From the NCBI RefSeq assembly GCF_001544915.2, contig NZ_FCOE02000012.1, positions 124,001 to 188,000 on the forward strand: DNA of 64,000 nt, given 5' to 3'. Under the pieces are notes generated by a model. It was not told the DNA's origin. It saw nothing but the letters and a program-made list of their open reading frames with translations, and did no database searches. Every line of letters begins with the position of its first letter. Positions within the stretch are counted from its first letter, which is position 1. Source of the DNA: Caballeronia pedi (lineage in GTDB: Bacteria > Pseudomonadota > Gammaproteobacteria > Burkholderiales > Burkholderiaceae). This document shows, piece by piece, positions 44,549-53,405 of the stretch. The position numbers and the translations under genes were made by a program.

Positions 44549-45862
44549 ATGGCAATCCAATACTTGAAGCATGGTCGTAGCGCAGAAGCATCGTCGCAAG
44601 ACGCCGCCAAGGTTCGTGACGTGGTAACGGGCATCCTGGCCGACGTTGCATCACGCGGCGACGCAGCAGTCGCAGAACTCTCGGCGAAGTTCGACAACTG
44701 GTCGCCCGAAAGCTTCCGGCTGTCGGAAGATGAAATCGCGAGCTGCGTTCGCACGCTGTCTCCAGGCCAGCTCGAGGACATCAAATTCGCGCAGGCTCAG
44801 GTGCGCAACTTCGCCCAGGCGCAACGCGAGTCGATTCGTGACGTCGAAATCGAAACATTGCCGGGCGTGGTGCTGGGCCACAAGAACATGCCGGTCGACA
44901 GCGTCGCGTGTTACGTGCCCGGCGGAAAGTTTCCCTTGGTTGCATCGGCGCACATGGGCGTCGTGACGGCGAAGGTGGCGGGTGCTTCGCGCATCATCAC
45001 CGCATCGCCGCCGGTCGGCGGCAAGCCGAATCCGGCTGTGGTCGCCGCCATGCACCTCGGCGGCGCCGACGAGATCTACACATTCGGCGGTGTCCAGGCC
45101 ATCGCCGCGATGGCGCTCGGCACGCAGACGATCGACCCGGTCGCGATGGTGGTCGGACCGGGCAACGCCTTCGTCGCGGAAGCGAAGCGTCAATTGTTCG
45201 GTCGCATCGGCATTGATCTGATCGCAGGGCCGTCTGAAACACTGGTGATCGCCGACGATAGCGTCGATGCCGAACTGTGCGCGACCGACCTTCTGGGTCA
45301 GGCGGAGCACGGTTTCAACACGCCTGCCGTTCTCCTCACGAACTCGCTGCAATTGGCCAAGGACACCATCGCCGAAGTCGAACGCCTGCTCGAAATTCTG
45401 CCGACGGCAAACACGGCAGGGGTTTCGTGGCGCGACTACGGCGAAGTGATCGTGGCGGACACGCTCGAAGAAATGGTCGCGGTAGCCGATCGCATTGCAT
45501 CCGAGCACGTTCAGGTGATGACGCGCGACCCGGATTACTTCCTGAAGAACATGAAGAACTATGGTGCGCTCTTCCTCGGCGCGCGCACCAATGTGGCCTA
45601 CGGCGACAAGGTCATCGGCACGAATCACACCCTGCCGACCGGCAAAGCCGCGCGCTACACGGGTGGTCTGTGGGTCGGCAAGTTCATCAAGACGTGCACG
45701 TATCAGAAGGTGCTGACGGATGAAGCGAGCGCGCTGATCGGCTCGTATTGTTCGCGACTGTGCGCCATCGAAGGCATGATCGCGCACGGCGAGCAAGCCA
45801 ACATCCGCGTGCGCCGCTTCGGCAACCGCGATGTGCCGTACGGCACGGCTGTTCCCGCGTAA
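44549..45862 (+). CDS. Histidinol dehydrogenase-family NAD-dependent dehydrogenase (HpsN-like)
   Basis: A 437-residue HisD-family protein. Equivalents of the metal ligands and catalytic residues are present: LGQAEHGF (Gln, His), SEHVQVM (Glu-His), YGDKVIGTNHTLPT (Asp, His) and AHGEQANIR (His). The genomic context (LacI, thioesterase, tautomerase, MFS) is catabolic, not histidine synthesis, and resembles HpsN, which oxidises dihydroxypropanesulfonate, or other diol dehydrogenases. The ATG at 44549 has AAGGA about 7 nt upstream; one at 44543 is possible. Confidence 0.85.
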   Translation: MAIQYLKHGRSAEASSQDAAKVRDVVTGILADVASRGDAAVAELSAKFDNWSPESFRLSEDEIASCVRTLSPGQLEDIKFAQAQVRNFAQAQRESIRDVEIETLPGVVLGHKNMPVDSVACYVPGGKFPLVASAHMGVVTAKVAGASRIITASPPVGGKPNPAVVAAMHLGGADEIYTFGGVQAIAAMALGTQTIDPVAMVVGPGNAFVAEAKRQLFGRIGIDLIAGPSETLVIADDSVDAELCATDLLGQAEHGFNTPAVLLTNSLQLAKDTIAEVERLLEILPTANTAGVSWRDYGEVIVADTLEEMVAVADRIASEHVQVMTRDPDYFLKNMKNYGALFLGARTNVAYGDKVIGTNHTLPTGKAARYTGGLWVGKFIKTCTYQKVLTDEASALIGSYCSRLCAIEGMIAHGEQANIRVRRFGNRDVPYGTAVPA

Positions 45863-45882
45863 CTGCCACCGAGGAGACGCTC

Positions 45883-46320
45883 ATGACACGGTCCAGGCCA
45901 CGGCCTCGAAGTGATTTTCACTGGTTTTGTCAGGTCAACACCCAGTGGAAGGACATCGATATCTACGGGCACGTGAACAATGCTGTTCACTACACGTGGT
46001 TCGACACCGCGGTCAATGGATGGCTCGTCGAACGAGGCGTTCTGGACCCGGTTCGCGGTGAGGCCGTCGGTTTGGTCGTACGCACGGGCTGCGAGTACTT
46101 TGACGAAGTCGTTTTTCCGGACCTCGTGACCTGTGGGCTGTGCGTCAGCAGAGTAGGCACGACCAGCGTAACGTACGAGATCGGTCTCTTCAGAAACGAC
46201 TGTGATCAGTCGTTCGCGCATGGCACGTTCGTTCATGCCTACGTCGACCGTGTTACGCGAAGGCCCGTTCCGCTGCCTGACGATTTGCGACAAGCGGTCC
46301 AACAGATCCAGGGGCTTTGA
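45883..46320 (+). CDS. Acyl-CoA thioesterase (4HBT hot-dog fold, YbgC-like)
   Basis: A 145-residue hot-dog protein; QWKDIDIYGHVNNAVHYTWFD is the 4HBT active-site pattern with the catalytic Asp. Such enzymes hydrolyse short acyl-CoA or aromatic acyl-CoA esters. GAGGAG precedes ATG 45883. It follows the HisD-like gene by 20 nt and is probably cotranscribed. Confidence 0.87.
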   Translation: MTRSRPRPRSDFHWFCQVNTQWKDIDIYGHVNNAVHYTWFDTAVNGWLVERGVLDPVRGEAVGLVVRTGCEYFDEVVFPDLVTCGLCVSRVGTTSVTYEIGLFRNDCDQSFAHGTFVHAYVDRVTRRPVPLPDDLRQAVQQIQGL

Positions 46321-46352
46321 AAATGCACATCGACGGCACGCGGCGGAGCGGC

Positions 46353-46784
46353 CTACCGTTCACCGCCCACGTTCTGCAGCGTCTCCAGTGCCTCCAGAAG
46401 CACATTCCTGGCCGGCCCCTTGAGGTACTTCCTGAGTTCTCTTTCGACCTGGGTCTGCGCCGCGCGCCAGTGCGGCTCAGCCTCTTTCAATACACGCGTG
46501 CCGGCCGGGCTGAGCCTCGCCACTTTGTAGCGCGCATCCTCGTCGCTGGAGACTTCAACCCATCCCGCGTCGATGAGTAATTTGATGTTGCGCGAGATAG
46601 TCGTCTTGTCGAGTGACAACTCGGCTGCAATCTCGTTATAAGTTGCCGAGCCAAGTCGATCGAGGCCGCGAAGCAGGGTGTGCTGTGTGATTTTCAGGCC
46701 CACCGGGCGCAAAGCCTCGTCGTAGATGCTCGTCAGCGCATTCGCCGAGCGCCTGAACTGGGTGCAATAGCATTCAGTGAACAT
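46353..46784 (-). CDS. MarR family transcriptional regulator
   Basis: A 143-residue MarR protein; TYNEIAAELSLDKTTISRNIKLL is the recognition helix (broken around residues 50-75), and DEDARYKVARLSPAGTRVL is the wing. The ATG at 46784 is preferred to a TTG two codons earlier. It is convergent with the thioesterase and faces the repeats at 46815-47082 that likely form its operators. Aromatic acids are common ligands for this group. Confidence 0.87.
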   Translation of the reverse strand: MFTECYCTQFRRSANALTSIYDEALRPVGLKITQHTLLRGLDRLGSATYNEIAAELSLDKTTISRNIKLLIDAGWVEVSSDEDARYKVARLSPAGTRVLKEAEPHWRAAQTQVERELRKYLKGPARNVLLEALETLQNVGGER

Positions 46785-46814
46785 CGACAATCCCTCTCGA
46801 AAGATTAGTCAGTG

Positions 46815-46825
46815 TATATGCAACT
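46815..46825 (+). promoter_or_regulatory. 11-bp repeat, copy 1 (GTATATGCAAC)
   Basis: First of three exact copies between the MarR gene and the tautomerase gene. It lies 31 bp upstream of the MarR start, so it probably mediates autoregulation. Confidence 0.6.
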
Positions 46826-46921
46826 ATCGTAGCACTTCCCGGCAAGACACGTCGAGTCAATGGAAGAGCAGAGTGGTACGGGTTCTCACTAGGTTGAAGG
46901 CCCGATGAATTTTACTAGACT

Positions 46922-46932
46922 GTTGCATATAC
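46922..46932 (-). promoter_or_regulatory. 11-bp repeat, copy 2 (GTATATGCAAC on minus)
   Basis: Same repeat in inverted orientation, in the middle of a 409-bp intergenic region with no gene. A related sequence, GTAGATGCATC, follows 14 bp later. Confidence 0.55.
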
Positions 46933-47071
46933 ATCGGTTGTAGATGCATCTGTTCCGGCCAGCACAGTCATGACGGTCCGGCGCGGCGGATCAGGAAGGA
47001 GGGGGCATCAAGACGCGGCACACGCTGTCGTGGCCATCGGCGTTGCCCGGACATGCTTCGTTCATATAGAT

Positions 47072-47082
47072 GTATATGCAAC
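47072..47082 (+). promoter_or_regulatory. 11-bp repeat, copy 3 (GTATATGCAAC)
   Basis: Third exact copy, about 112 bp upstream of the tautomerase start. Degenerate TTGCATAC copies follow at about 47128 and again before the MFS gene (about 47608), suggesting one MarR regulon across these genes. Confidence 0.6.
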
Positions 47083-47193
47083 CGAATGATTTATCTGGCT
47101 CGGAACGGCAATAGAGTTTCTCAACAATTGCATACGTATTCGCGCTGCATTGCGAACTGCACACCTTAACCAGCCTCGAAGGAGTTCCCGGAA

Positions 47194-47565
47194 ATGCCCA
47201 TCATCGTTTGCAACACGCGCGCCGGACTGGACGTCGACGTCAAGCGGAAGATCGCCAAGGCGATCACCATCGCCGTGAACGAGACCATCAAGTCGCCGCT
47301 CGAAATCATCAGCGTGGTCTTCAATGACCTGTCGTCCGAAAGCAGTTACGTGGGCGGAGAACCGGGCGGCGACACGCTCATCATGTGCAACATTCGCGCG
47401 GGTCGATCCGACGAAGCGAAGCTCACACTGGTCAGGAAGGTGAGCGCCATTTTCAGCGACTATGCGGGCGTCTCAGAAGACCGTATCGAGACGGGCCTGC
47501 TCGAGTACAACCCCAAGTTCATCATTCGCGGCGGCCAGCAGTTGCCCGACCCTCCCTACGCGTGA
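47194..47565 (+). CDS. Tautomerase superfamily protein
   Basis: A 123-residue protein starting MPIIVCNTRAG; Pro2 becomes the N-terminal catalytic proline. The fold suggests a double-length 4-oxalocrotonate tautomerase-like protein. AAGGAG lies 9 nt before ATG 47194. It sits in a probable MarR-controlled cluster with an MFS carrier and is a likely isomerase in aromatic or unsaturated-acid breakdown. Confidence 0.83.
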   Translation: MPIIVCNTRAGLDVDVKRKIAKAITIAVNETIKSPLEIISVVFNDLSSESSYVGGEPGGDTLIMCNIRAGRSDEAKLTLVRKVSAIFSDYAGVSEDRIETGLLEYNPKFIIRGGQQLPDPPYA

Positions 47566-47635
47566 TCGATAGCACTCGATATACGTCGTAGACGTATTCA
47601 TAACATTTTGCATACCTATGCATTAGGAGACGGGT

Positions 47636-48979
47636 TTGGATACCAAACGCTCGACCTCGGCAGAGCAATCGTCACCGAAGATGCTGACGATTGCGATCGC
47701 CAGTTTTATCGGAAGTGCCATTGAGTGGTTTGACTTCTTTCTATACGGAATCACCTCGGCACTCGTGTTTGGCAAGCTGTATTTCCCTGGTGGCGATCCG
47801 TTGACAGGGACGCTTCTGGCATTCGGCACGTTCGCGGTCGGGTTCATCGCTCGACCATTCGGTGGCATCGTCGCGGGCCACCTTGGCGACCGTGTCGGGC
47901 GCAAGTTCGTGCTGGTCACAACGCTGCTGGCAATGGGCATTTCGACGACGCTCATCGGCCTGGTGCCGTCGTATAACAGCATCGGACTTGCCGCGCCGAT
48001 TCTCCTGATCCTGCTGCGCATCGTGCAAGGCTTGGCCGTAGGCGGTGAATGGGGCGGGGCCGCGCTGATCGCGGTCGAACATGCAAACCCGAACCGACGC
48101 GGACTCTATGGCAGCTTCCCTCAGATGGGACTTCCCGCAGGGTTGTGCATGGCGGTGGGCGGCATGGAGCTGGCTAGTCGCCTGCCCGAAACGGAGTTCC
48201 TCGCGTGGGGCTGGCGTATTCCGTTCCTGTTCAGCGCGGTACTCGTCGCGGTTGGTCTCGTGATCCGGCTCCGCATCGAAGAGCCGCCTGCGTTCAAGAA
48301 GGTGCTTGACACCGATGCAACCGTCAAACTGCCGATCGTCGAAGCGGTTCGACGGTTTCCGAGGGCGATCCTTTTGTCGGCTGGGCTTCGCTTTGCGGAC
48401 AACATCCTGTACTACGTGTTCACGACGTTTGGTCTGACTTACATGACGAGCCACCTGGGCTTGCCGCGAAAAACGGTCCTCGTCGCCATCCTGATCGCCG
48501 CTGCGCTCGAATTGCTGACGAAGCCATTCTTCGGCGCGCTATCCGACAAATTGGGTCGAAAGCAGGTGGTTGTCTTCGGCGCGCTGGTGGCGGTGGTAGC
48601 GCCGTTCCCGTTCTTCCACATGGTAGGAACTGGAAATCCGACGATGATCCTGCTCGCGGAGATCATGGTGCTCACGATTGCTCACGCTGCCGTGTTCTCG
48701 CCAATGGCCGCATGGTTCGCCGAGATGTTCAGCCCGGAAGTGCGCTACAGCGGAGTGACGATCGGGTTCCAGTTGGGCGCCTTGGTCGCTGGTGCGCCGA
48801 CGCCGTTGATCGCTACGGCGCTGCTCGCGAAGTACGGCGATTACACGCCTGTGGCCATCTTCGCCATGATTGCGGCAGGGATCACGCTCGTCTGTGCGCT
48901 GTTCGCAAGGGTCGCCAACGAACGCAATGCGCCATCGCCATCGACGATGATCCCGGCAGGCAATACGCGTGAAGGCTGA
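47636..48979 (+). CDS. MFS transporter, metabolite:H+ symporter type
   Basis: A 447-residue permease with 12 predicted helices. SAIEWFDFFLYG (about 27-38), GDRVGRKFV in the loop and LAVGGEWGG mark the MHS family, like the truncated gene at 1-784. The start is a TTG at 47636 because AGGAG lies about 7 nt upstream and no better ATG exists; GTG alternatives downstream would cut the first helix. It may import the carboxylate handled by the neighbouring tautomerase and SDR. Confidence 0.87.
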   Translation: MDTKRSTSAEQSSPKMLTIAIASFIGSAIEWFDFFLYGITSALVFGKLYFPGGDPLTGTLLAFGTFAVGFIARPFGGIVAGHLGDRVGRKFVLVTTLLAMGISTTLIGLVPSYNSIGLAAPILLILLRIVQGLAVGGEWGGAALIAVEHANPNRRGLYGSFPQMGLPAGLCMAVGGMELASRLPETEFLAWGWRIPFLFSAVLVAVGLVIRLRIEEPPAFKKVLDTDATVKLPIVEAVRRFPRAILLSAGLRFADNILYYVFTTFGLTYMTSHLGLPRKTVLVAILIAAALELLTKPFFGALSDKLGRKQVVVFGALVAVVAPFPFFHMVGTGNPTMILLAEIMVLTIAHAAVFSPMAAWFAEMFSPEVRYSGVTIGFQLGALVAGAPTPLIATALLAKYGDYTPVAIFAMIAAGITLVCALFARVANERNAPSPSTMIPAGNTREG

Positions 48980-49059
48980 GCCGCTGGCCGTCAAGACTCG
49001 AAGAAGGAAATGAAGCAACTTTTCGACTAACGACATGCCGCGAGAAGAAGCGGCCACGG

Positions 49060-49215
49060 GAGCTCAGGCGTCCTGTCACCGGTCACGAAGTCGCCCGTTT
49101 CGCGGGCGCTTCACAGTCGGCGGTGTCTCGCGTCTTCACACCGGGCGCGAGCGTCTGCGACCGGACGCGTGCGAAGGTGGTCGCCGCGGCGACGGCGTCG
49201 GGCTACCGGCCGAAC
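49060..49215 (+). pseudogene. Relic of a LacI-family DNA-binding domain
   Basis: In one frame the DNA encodes PVTGHEVARFAGASQSAVSR then TPGASVCDRTRAKVVAAATA and SGYRPN, which is a complete LacI-type helix-turn-helix and hinge helix start. The sensor domain that should follow is absent. No start codon with a ribosome binding site is seen, and the frame runs on without a stop into the SDR gene at 49348. I read it as the remnant of a deleted regulator. Confidence 0.7.
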
Positions 49216-49347
49216 TGTCTGCGGCGCTTTCCGTGCGCGACTCTGCTCGCCTTCCTCCGAACGGGTTGTCGCAAGTCGGCGGCCGCACGGTGTGGATGCA
49301 GCCAGCAAAGCATTGAATCAACCTGGTTTCAAATCGGAGAGGAACTT

Positions 49348-50106
49348 ATGTCTAACGGACTTTTTAGTCTTGATGGGAAGACCGCTGTCGTGACTGGTGC
49401 GGGCCGTGGCCTTGGCGCGGAAATCGCCTCGATGCTCGCTGGCTCCGGCGCGCACGTCTATCTGCTGAGCAAGGAAGCAGGGGAGCTGGATGAAGTGGCT
49501 ACTCGCATCCGTCGAAACGGTGGCGTTTGCACTCCATTGGTTTGTGATCTTTTGAAGGATGAGCAACTGGAGCGGGCATTCGCTGAACTTCCGAGGCTGG
49601 ACATCCTCGTCAACAATGCGGGCACCAACGTTCCTTCGCGACTTGCGGACGTCAAGACATCGGATCTGGACTTCGTGATCGGCCTGAATGTCAGGGCGAC
49701 GTTCCTGGCAACGCGCGCAGCCGTTCGCAAGATGCTCGAAGGCGAAGCGGCGGCTGACCGCGCCATCATCAACATATCGTCGCAGATGGGGCATGTGGGC
49801 GCGCCTGATCGATCCGTGTACTGCATGACGAAGCACGCGATGGAAGGGCTGACGAAGGCAGCCGCCGTTGAGCTTGCGCCGAGAATACGCGTGAACTCGG
49901 TGGCACCTACGTTCGTCGATACACCGATGACTCAGCCGTTCTTCGAGAACGAGCAGTTCAGGCGTTGGGTCTTCGACCGGATTCCGATGGGCCGTCTGCT
50001 CGAAAGTGAGCAGGTGGCCGCGGCGGTGCTGTATCTCGCTTCTCCTGCTGCCGCAATGATCACCGGTACGAGTCTGCGTATCGACGGAGGATGGACGGCG
50101 CAGTGA
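49348..50106 (+). CDS. Short-chain dehydrogenase/reductase
   Basis: A 252-residue SDR: TGAGRGLG at about 16-23, NNAGTN, the serine in NISSQMG, the catalytic YCMTKH pair and a C-terminal GTSLRIDGGWTA typical of 3-ketoacyl-ACP reductase-like and gluconate-5-dehydrogenase-like SDRs. GAGAGGAAC precedes ATG 49348; the extended frame to 49123 is explained by the LacI relic. Substrate unknown. Confidence 0.88.
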   Translation: MSNGLFSLDGKTAVVTGAGRGLGAEIASMLAGSGAHVYLLSKEAGELDEVATRIRRNGGVCTPLVCDLLKDEQLERAFAELPRLDILVNNAGTNVPSRLADVKTSDLDFVIGLNVRATFLATRAAVRKMLEGEAAADRAIINISSQMGHVGAPDRSVYCMTKHAMEGLTKAAAVELAPRIRVNSVAPTFVDTPMTQPFFENEQFRRWVFDRIPMGRLLESEQVAAAVLYLASPAAAMITGTSLRIDGGWTAQ

Positions 50107-50206
50107 GCGCTCGTCTGGCGGCGCCGGAATGTTCGATGCGACGCGGCCAAAAGGCCGTGCCGCACGCGACGAGATCCAGGCAGGGATCGGATCAACACTA
50201 ACGGCT

Positions 50207-51640
50207 TCAGTCCGCGCTCGTCATCGGCTCGGGAGCCCCGGTAAGCTCCGGCACTCGCGATGGCGCAAGCCGCGATACCCCGTAATACAGAATGCCGGGC
50301 ACGACGATGCCCACGATCCACGATATATCGACGCCTCCCAGCGCATCGACCCACGGCCCCGTATAGAAGCCGGTCGCAACGAACGGCATCTGCACGAGCA
50401 CGCCGACCGCATAAACCGTGATGCCGGCGATATTCCATCGTCCGTAGCGACCGTTGACATCGAAGAGGGCAGGCACGTCGTAGCGTTTGCGCGTGACCCA
50501 GTAGTAATCGACGAGATTGATTGCGCTCCACGGCGTGAAGAACACGAGCAGGAACAGCAGGAACGAAGAAAACGCTTTCAGGAACGAGTGCTGTCCGGCA
50601 AGCGCGAGTCCGCTCGATGCCGCCACGCTGAGCAGCACGAAGACGAGCCGCGTGCGCGCTGAAATCTCGCGTTGTCCGCCGAAACCGGTGACGATGGCCG
50701 CGACCGACATCACGCTGCCGTATGCATTGAGCGTGGTGATCGTGAGCTTGCCGAGCGCGATCGTGAAATAGAGCACGGCGGCAATCGCTCCGGTCGCACC
50801 GAGTCCGACGATGAACGTGACTTCATGCCCGGAAAAGCGCTCGCCGGCAAGCGCGGCGGCCAGCACGCCGAAGGTCATCGAGACCTGTGCGCCGATCACG
50901 GTGCCGCTGAACACGGCGAAGAAGGTCTTGTTTGCGGAAGTCGACTTCGGCAGATAGCGCGAATAGTCCGCGACATACGGCCCGTACGCAATCTGCCACG
51001 ACGCCGACAGCGATATCGCCAGCAGGAACGACGCGATGGTGAAGTGCCGGTTCGCCAGCAAGGTATCCAGTGCATGGCCGTGCAGCAGGCTCGCGAATAG
51101 ATACAGAAACGCGAGCGTGCCGACGATGCTCGACACGCGGCCCATCGCGTGAATGATGCGATAGCCGAAGCCGGTGAGCAGCACGATCAGCGCAGCGAAG
51201 ATCAGGATCGATGTCGTGTTCTCTGTGTGCAGGAGCGCGCCGATGGCTTGTCCCGCGAGGACCGTGCCGCCCGCGGAAAAGCCGATGTACATCACGCAGA
51301 CGAGCACGAGCGGAATGATCGCGCCGTACACGCCGAACTGCACGCGGCTCGAGATCATCTGCGGCAGGCCGAGTTGCGGACCCTGTGCGCCGTGCAGCGC
51401 CATCACCGCGCCGCCGATGACCTGGCCGATGAGCAGCCCGATCAATGACCAGAACACATCGCCGCCGAGCACGACCGCGAGTGCGCCGACGACGACCGCC
51501 GTGACCTGCAGATTCGCGCCGAACCACAGGGTGAACTGGCTGAAGAGATTGCCGTGGCGTTCGGCATCGGGAATATAGTCGATCGAGCGGCGCTCGATCA
51601 GCGAAACGTTCGCGGCGGATGCTGAAGTGTTACGTTCCAT
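50207..51640 (-). CDS. NCS1-family permease (cytosine/purine type)
   Basis: A 477-residue membrane protein with 12 helices. FTLWFGANLQVTAVVVGAL and WQIAYGPYVADYSRYLP are NCS1 signatures (cytosine permease CodB-like). GGAG precedes ATG 51640. It is the last gene of a minus-strand set with ETF, acyl-CoA dehydrogenase and CoA-transferase, so the imported compound is probably the acid that these enzymes activate and oxidise. Confidence 0.88.
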   Translation of the reverse strand: MERNTSASAANVSLIERRSIDYIPDAERHGNLFSQFTLWFGANLQVTAVVVGALAVVLGGDVFWSLIGLLIGQVIGGAVMALHGAQGPQLGLPQMISSRVQFGVYGAIIPLVLVCVMYIGFSAGGTVLAGQAIGALLHTENTTSILIFAALIVLLTGFGYRIIHAMGRVSSIVGTLAFLYLFASLLHGHALDTLLANRHFTIASFLLAISLSASWQIAYGPYVADYSRYLPKSTSANKTFFAVFSGTVIGAQVSMTFGVLAAALAGERFSGHEVTFIVGLGATGAIAAVLYFTIALGKLTITTLNAYGSVMSVAAIVTGFGGQREISARTRLVFVLLSVAASSGLALAGQHSFLKAFSSFLLFLLVFFTPWSAINLVDYYWVTRKRYDVPALFDVNGRYGRWNIAGITVYAVGVLVQMPFVATGFYTGPWVDALGGVDISWIVGIVVPGILYYGVSRLAPSRVPELTGAPEPMTSAD

Positions 51641-51688
51641 GCTCGTCTCCTGAGCGGTGAGTCACTTCTTGAAGAGGATGATTGAGAG

Positions 51689-52621
51689 TCAGGCTGCGTC
51701 GACGAATGCCGGGACGATGTCGTGCAGATCGCCGACGAGACCATAGTCGGCTACGCTGAAGATCGGCGCTTCCGGGTCCTTGTTGATCGCGACGATTACA
51801 TTGGAATCCTTCATGCCGGCCAGATGCTGGATTGCCCCCGAAATGCCGACTGCGACATACAACTGCGGCGCGACGATCTTGCCCGTCTGCCCGACCTGAT
51901 AGTCGTTCGGGACGAAGCCCGCGTCGACGGCGGCCCGAGATGCGCCGAGCGCCGCGCCGAGCTTGTCGGCCAGCGGTTCGAGCACCTTCGCGTAGTTCTC
52001 GCTGCTGCCGAGGCCGCGTCCGCCCGACACGATCGTGCTGGCGTTCGTCAGTTCGGGGCGGTCCAGCTTCGTCGCTTCGCGGCTGATGAAGTGCGACATA
52101 CCGCGGTCTGCGGCCGCTTCGATACGCTCGACCGTCGCGCTTCCGCCATCCACCGATACGGCATCGAAACTCGTCGCGCGCACCGTGAGCACTTTGACCG
52201 TATCGGCCGATCGCACCGTGGCGATGGCGTTGCCCGCGTAGATCGGGCGGTCGAACGTGTCGTCTGTGACGACGGCGGTGATATCGCTGATCTGCGCGAC
52301 GCCGAGCTTCGCAGCGATGCGCGGCATCACATTCTTGCCGAAGGCCGTCGCGGGCGCGAGGATGTGCGAATAATTCATTGCGATCGGCAGCACCGTCGCT
52401 TCGATGTTCTCGGCAAGGCCGGTTTCGAGCTGCGGCGCATCGGCGAGCAGCACTTTCGACATGCCCGCGATCTTCGCCGCGCCTTGAGCAATGCCATGCG
52501 CCTGATGACCCGCGATCAGCACATGAATGTCCCCGCCGATTTTCTGTGCCGCGCCGATGGTCTTCAACGTCGCCGAATTGACCGACGCTCCGTCGTGTTC
52601 CGCAATAACCAGAATCGTCAT
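51689..52621 (-). CDS. etfA: Electron transfer flavoprotein alpha subunit
   Basis: A 310-residue ETF alpha protein. The C-terminal FAD domain is intact: SGGRGLGSSENY, GASRAAVDAGF, QVGQTGKIVAPQLYVAVGIS (about 240-265) and AINKDPEAPIF. It forms a heterodimer with the beta subunit encoded just upstream and passes electrons from the acyl-CoA dehydrogenase to the ETF-quinone oxidoreductase. A dedicated copy beside its dehydrogenase is notable. Confidence 0.93.
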   Translation of the reverse strand: MTILVIAEHDGASVNSATLKTIGAAQKIGGDIHVLIAGHQAHGIAQGAAKIAGMSKVLLADAPQLETGLAENIEATVLPIAMNYSHILAPATAFGKNVMPRIAAKLGVAQISDITAVVTDDTFDRPIYAGNAIATVRSADTVKVLTVRATSFDAVSVDGGSATVERIEAAADRGMSHFISREATKLDRPELTNASTIVSGGRGLGSSENYAKVLEPLADKLGAALGASRAAVDAGFVPNDYQVGQTGKIVAPQLYVAVGISGAIQHLAGMKDSNVIVAINKDPEAPIFSVADYGLVGDLHDIVPAFVDAA

Positions 52622-52634
52622 TTCCCTGTCTCCG

Positions 52635-53384
52635 TCAAAGGACCTTGGCTTCGGTCCTGAGCTTGTCGATCAGCGCCTGCACGCCGGGCAGTTTCACGCC
52701 GGGGGCGCGCTTCGGCGGCTCGGTGACCTTGAGCGTTTGCAGGCGCGGCGTCACGTCGACGCCGAGCACTTCGGGCCGGATCGTGTCGAGCGGCTTCTTC
52801 TTCGCCTTCATGATGTTCGGCAACGTGACGTAGCGCGGCTCGTTGAGACGCAGGTCGGTCGTGATGACAGCGGGCAGTGTCAGCGACAGGGTTTCGGCGC
52901 CGCCATCCACTTCGCGCGCGACGATCGCGACGCCGTCATCGATTGAAATGCTCGAAGCGAAGGTCGCTTGCGGCAGATCAGCGAGCGCGGCGAGCATCTG
53001 GCCGGTCTGATTCGAATCGTCGTCGATGGCCTGTTTGCCGAGCATGACCAGTTGCGGCGCTTCCTTGTCGACGAGCGCCTTGAGCAGCCTGGCGACGGCG
53101 AGTGGCTGCAGCTCCGCGTTCGATTCGACCAGAATCGCGCGGTCCGCGCCGATCGCGAGTGCCGTGCGCAGCGTGTCCTGACACTGCGCAACACCGCACG
53201 ACACGGCGATCACTTCGGTTGCGACACCGGCTTCCTTCAAACGCACCGCGGCTTCGACAGCGATCTCATCGAACGGATTGATCGACATCTTGACGTTCGC
53301 GATGTCGACGCCGGATTGATCGGACTTCACTCCCACTTTCACATTCGCGTCGACGACGCGTTTGACTGCCACAAGAATCTTCAC
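52635..53384 (-). CDS. etfB: Electron transfer flavoprotein beta subunit
   Basis: A 249-residue ETF beta protein (MKILVAVKRVVDANVKVGV; SINPFDEIAVEAAVRLKEAG, AMP-binding region near DSNQTGQMLA). The start codon is GTG at 53384, with GGGAG about 8 nt upstream. It lies 13 nt upstream of the alpha subunit gene and 21 nt downstream of the acyl-CoA dehydrogenase. Confidence 0.93.
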   Translation of the reverse strand: MKILVAVKRVVDANVKVGVKSDQSGVDIANVKMSINPFDEIAVEAAVRLKEAGVATEVIAVSCGVAQCQDTLRTALAIGADRAILVESNAELQPLAVARLLKALVDKEAPQLVMLGKQAIDDDSNQTGQMLAALADLPQATFASSISIDDGVAIVAREVDGGAETLSLTLPAVITTDLRLNEPRYVTLPNIMKAKKKPLDTIRPEVLGVDVTPRLQTLKVTEPPKRAPGVKLPGVQALIDKLRTEAKVL

Positions 53385-53405
53385 GACTCGTCTCCCGATG
53401 TATTG

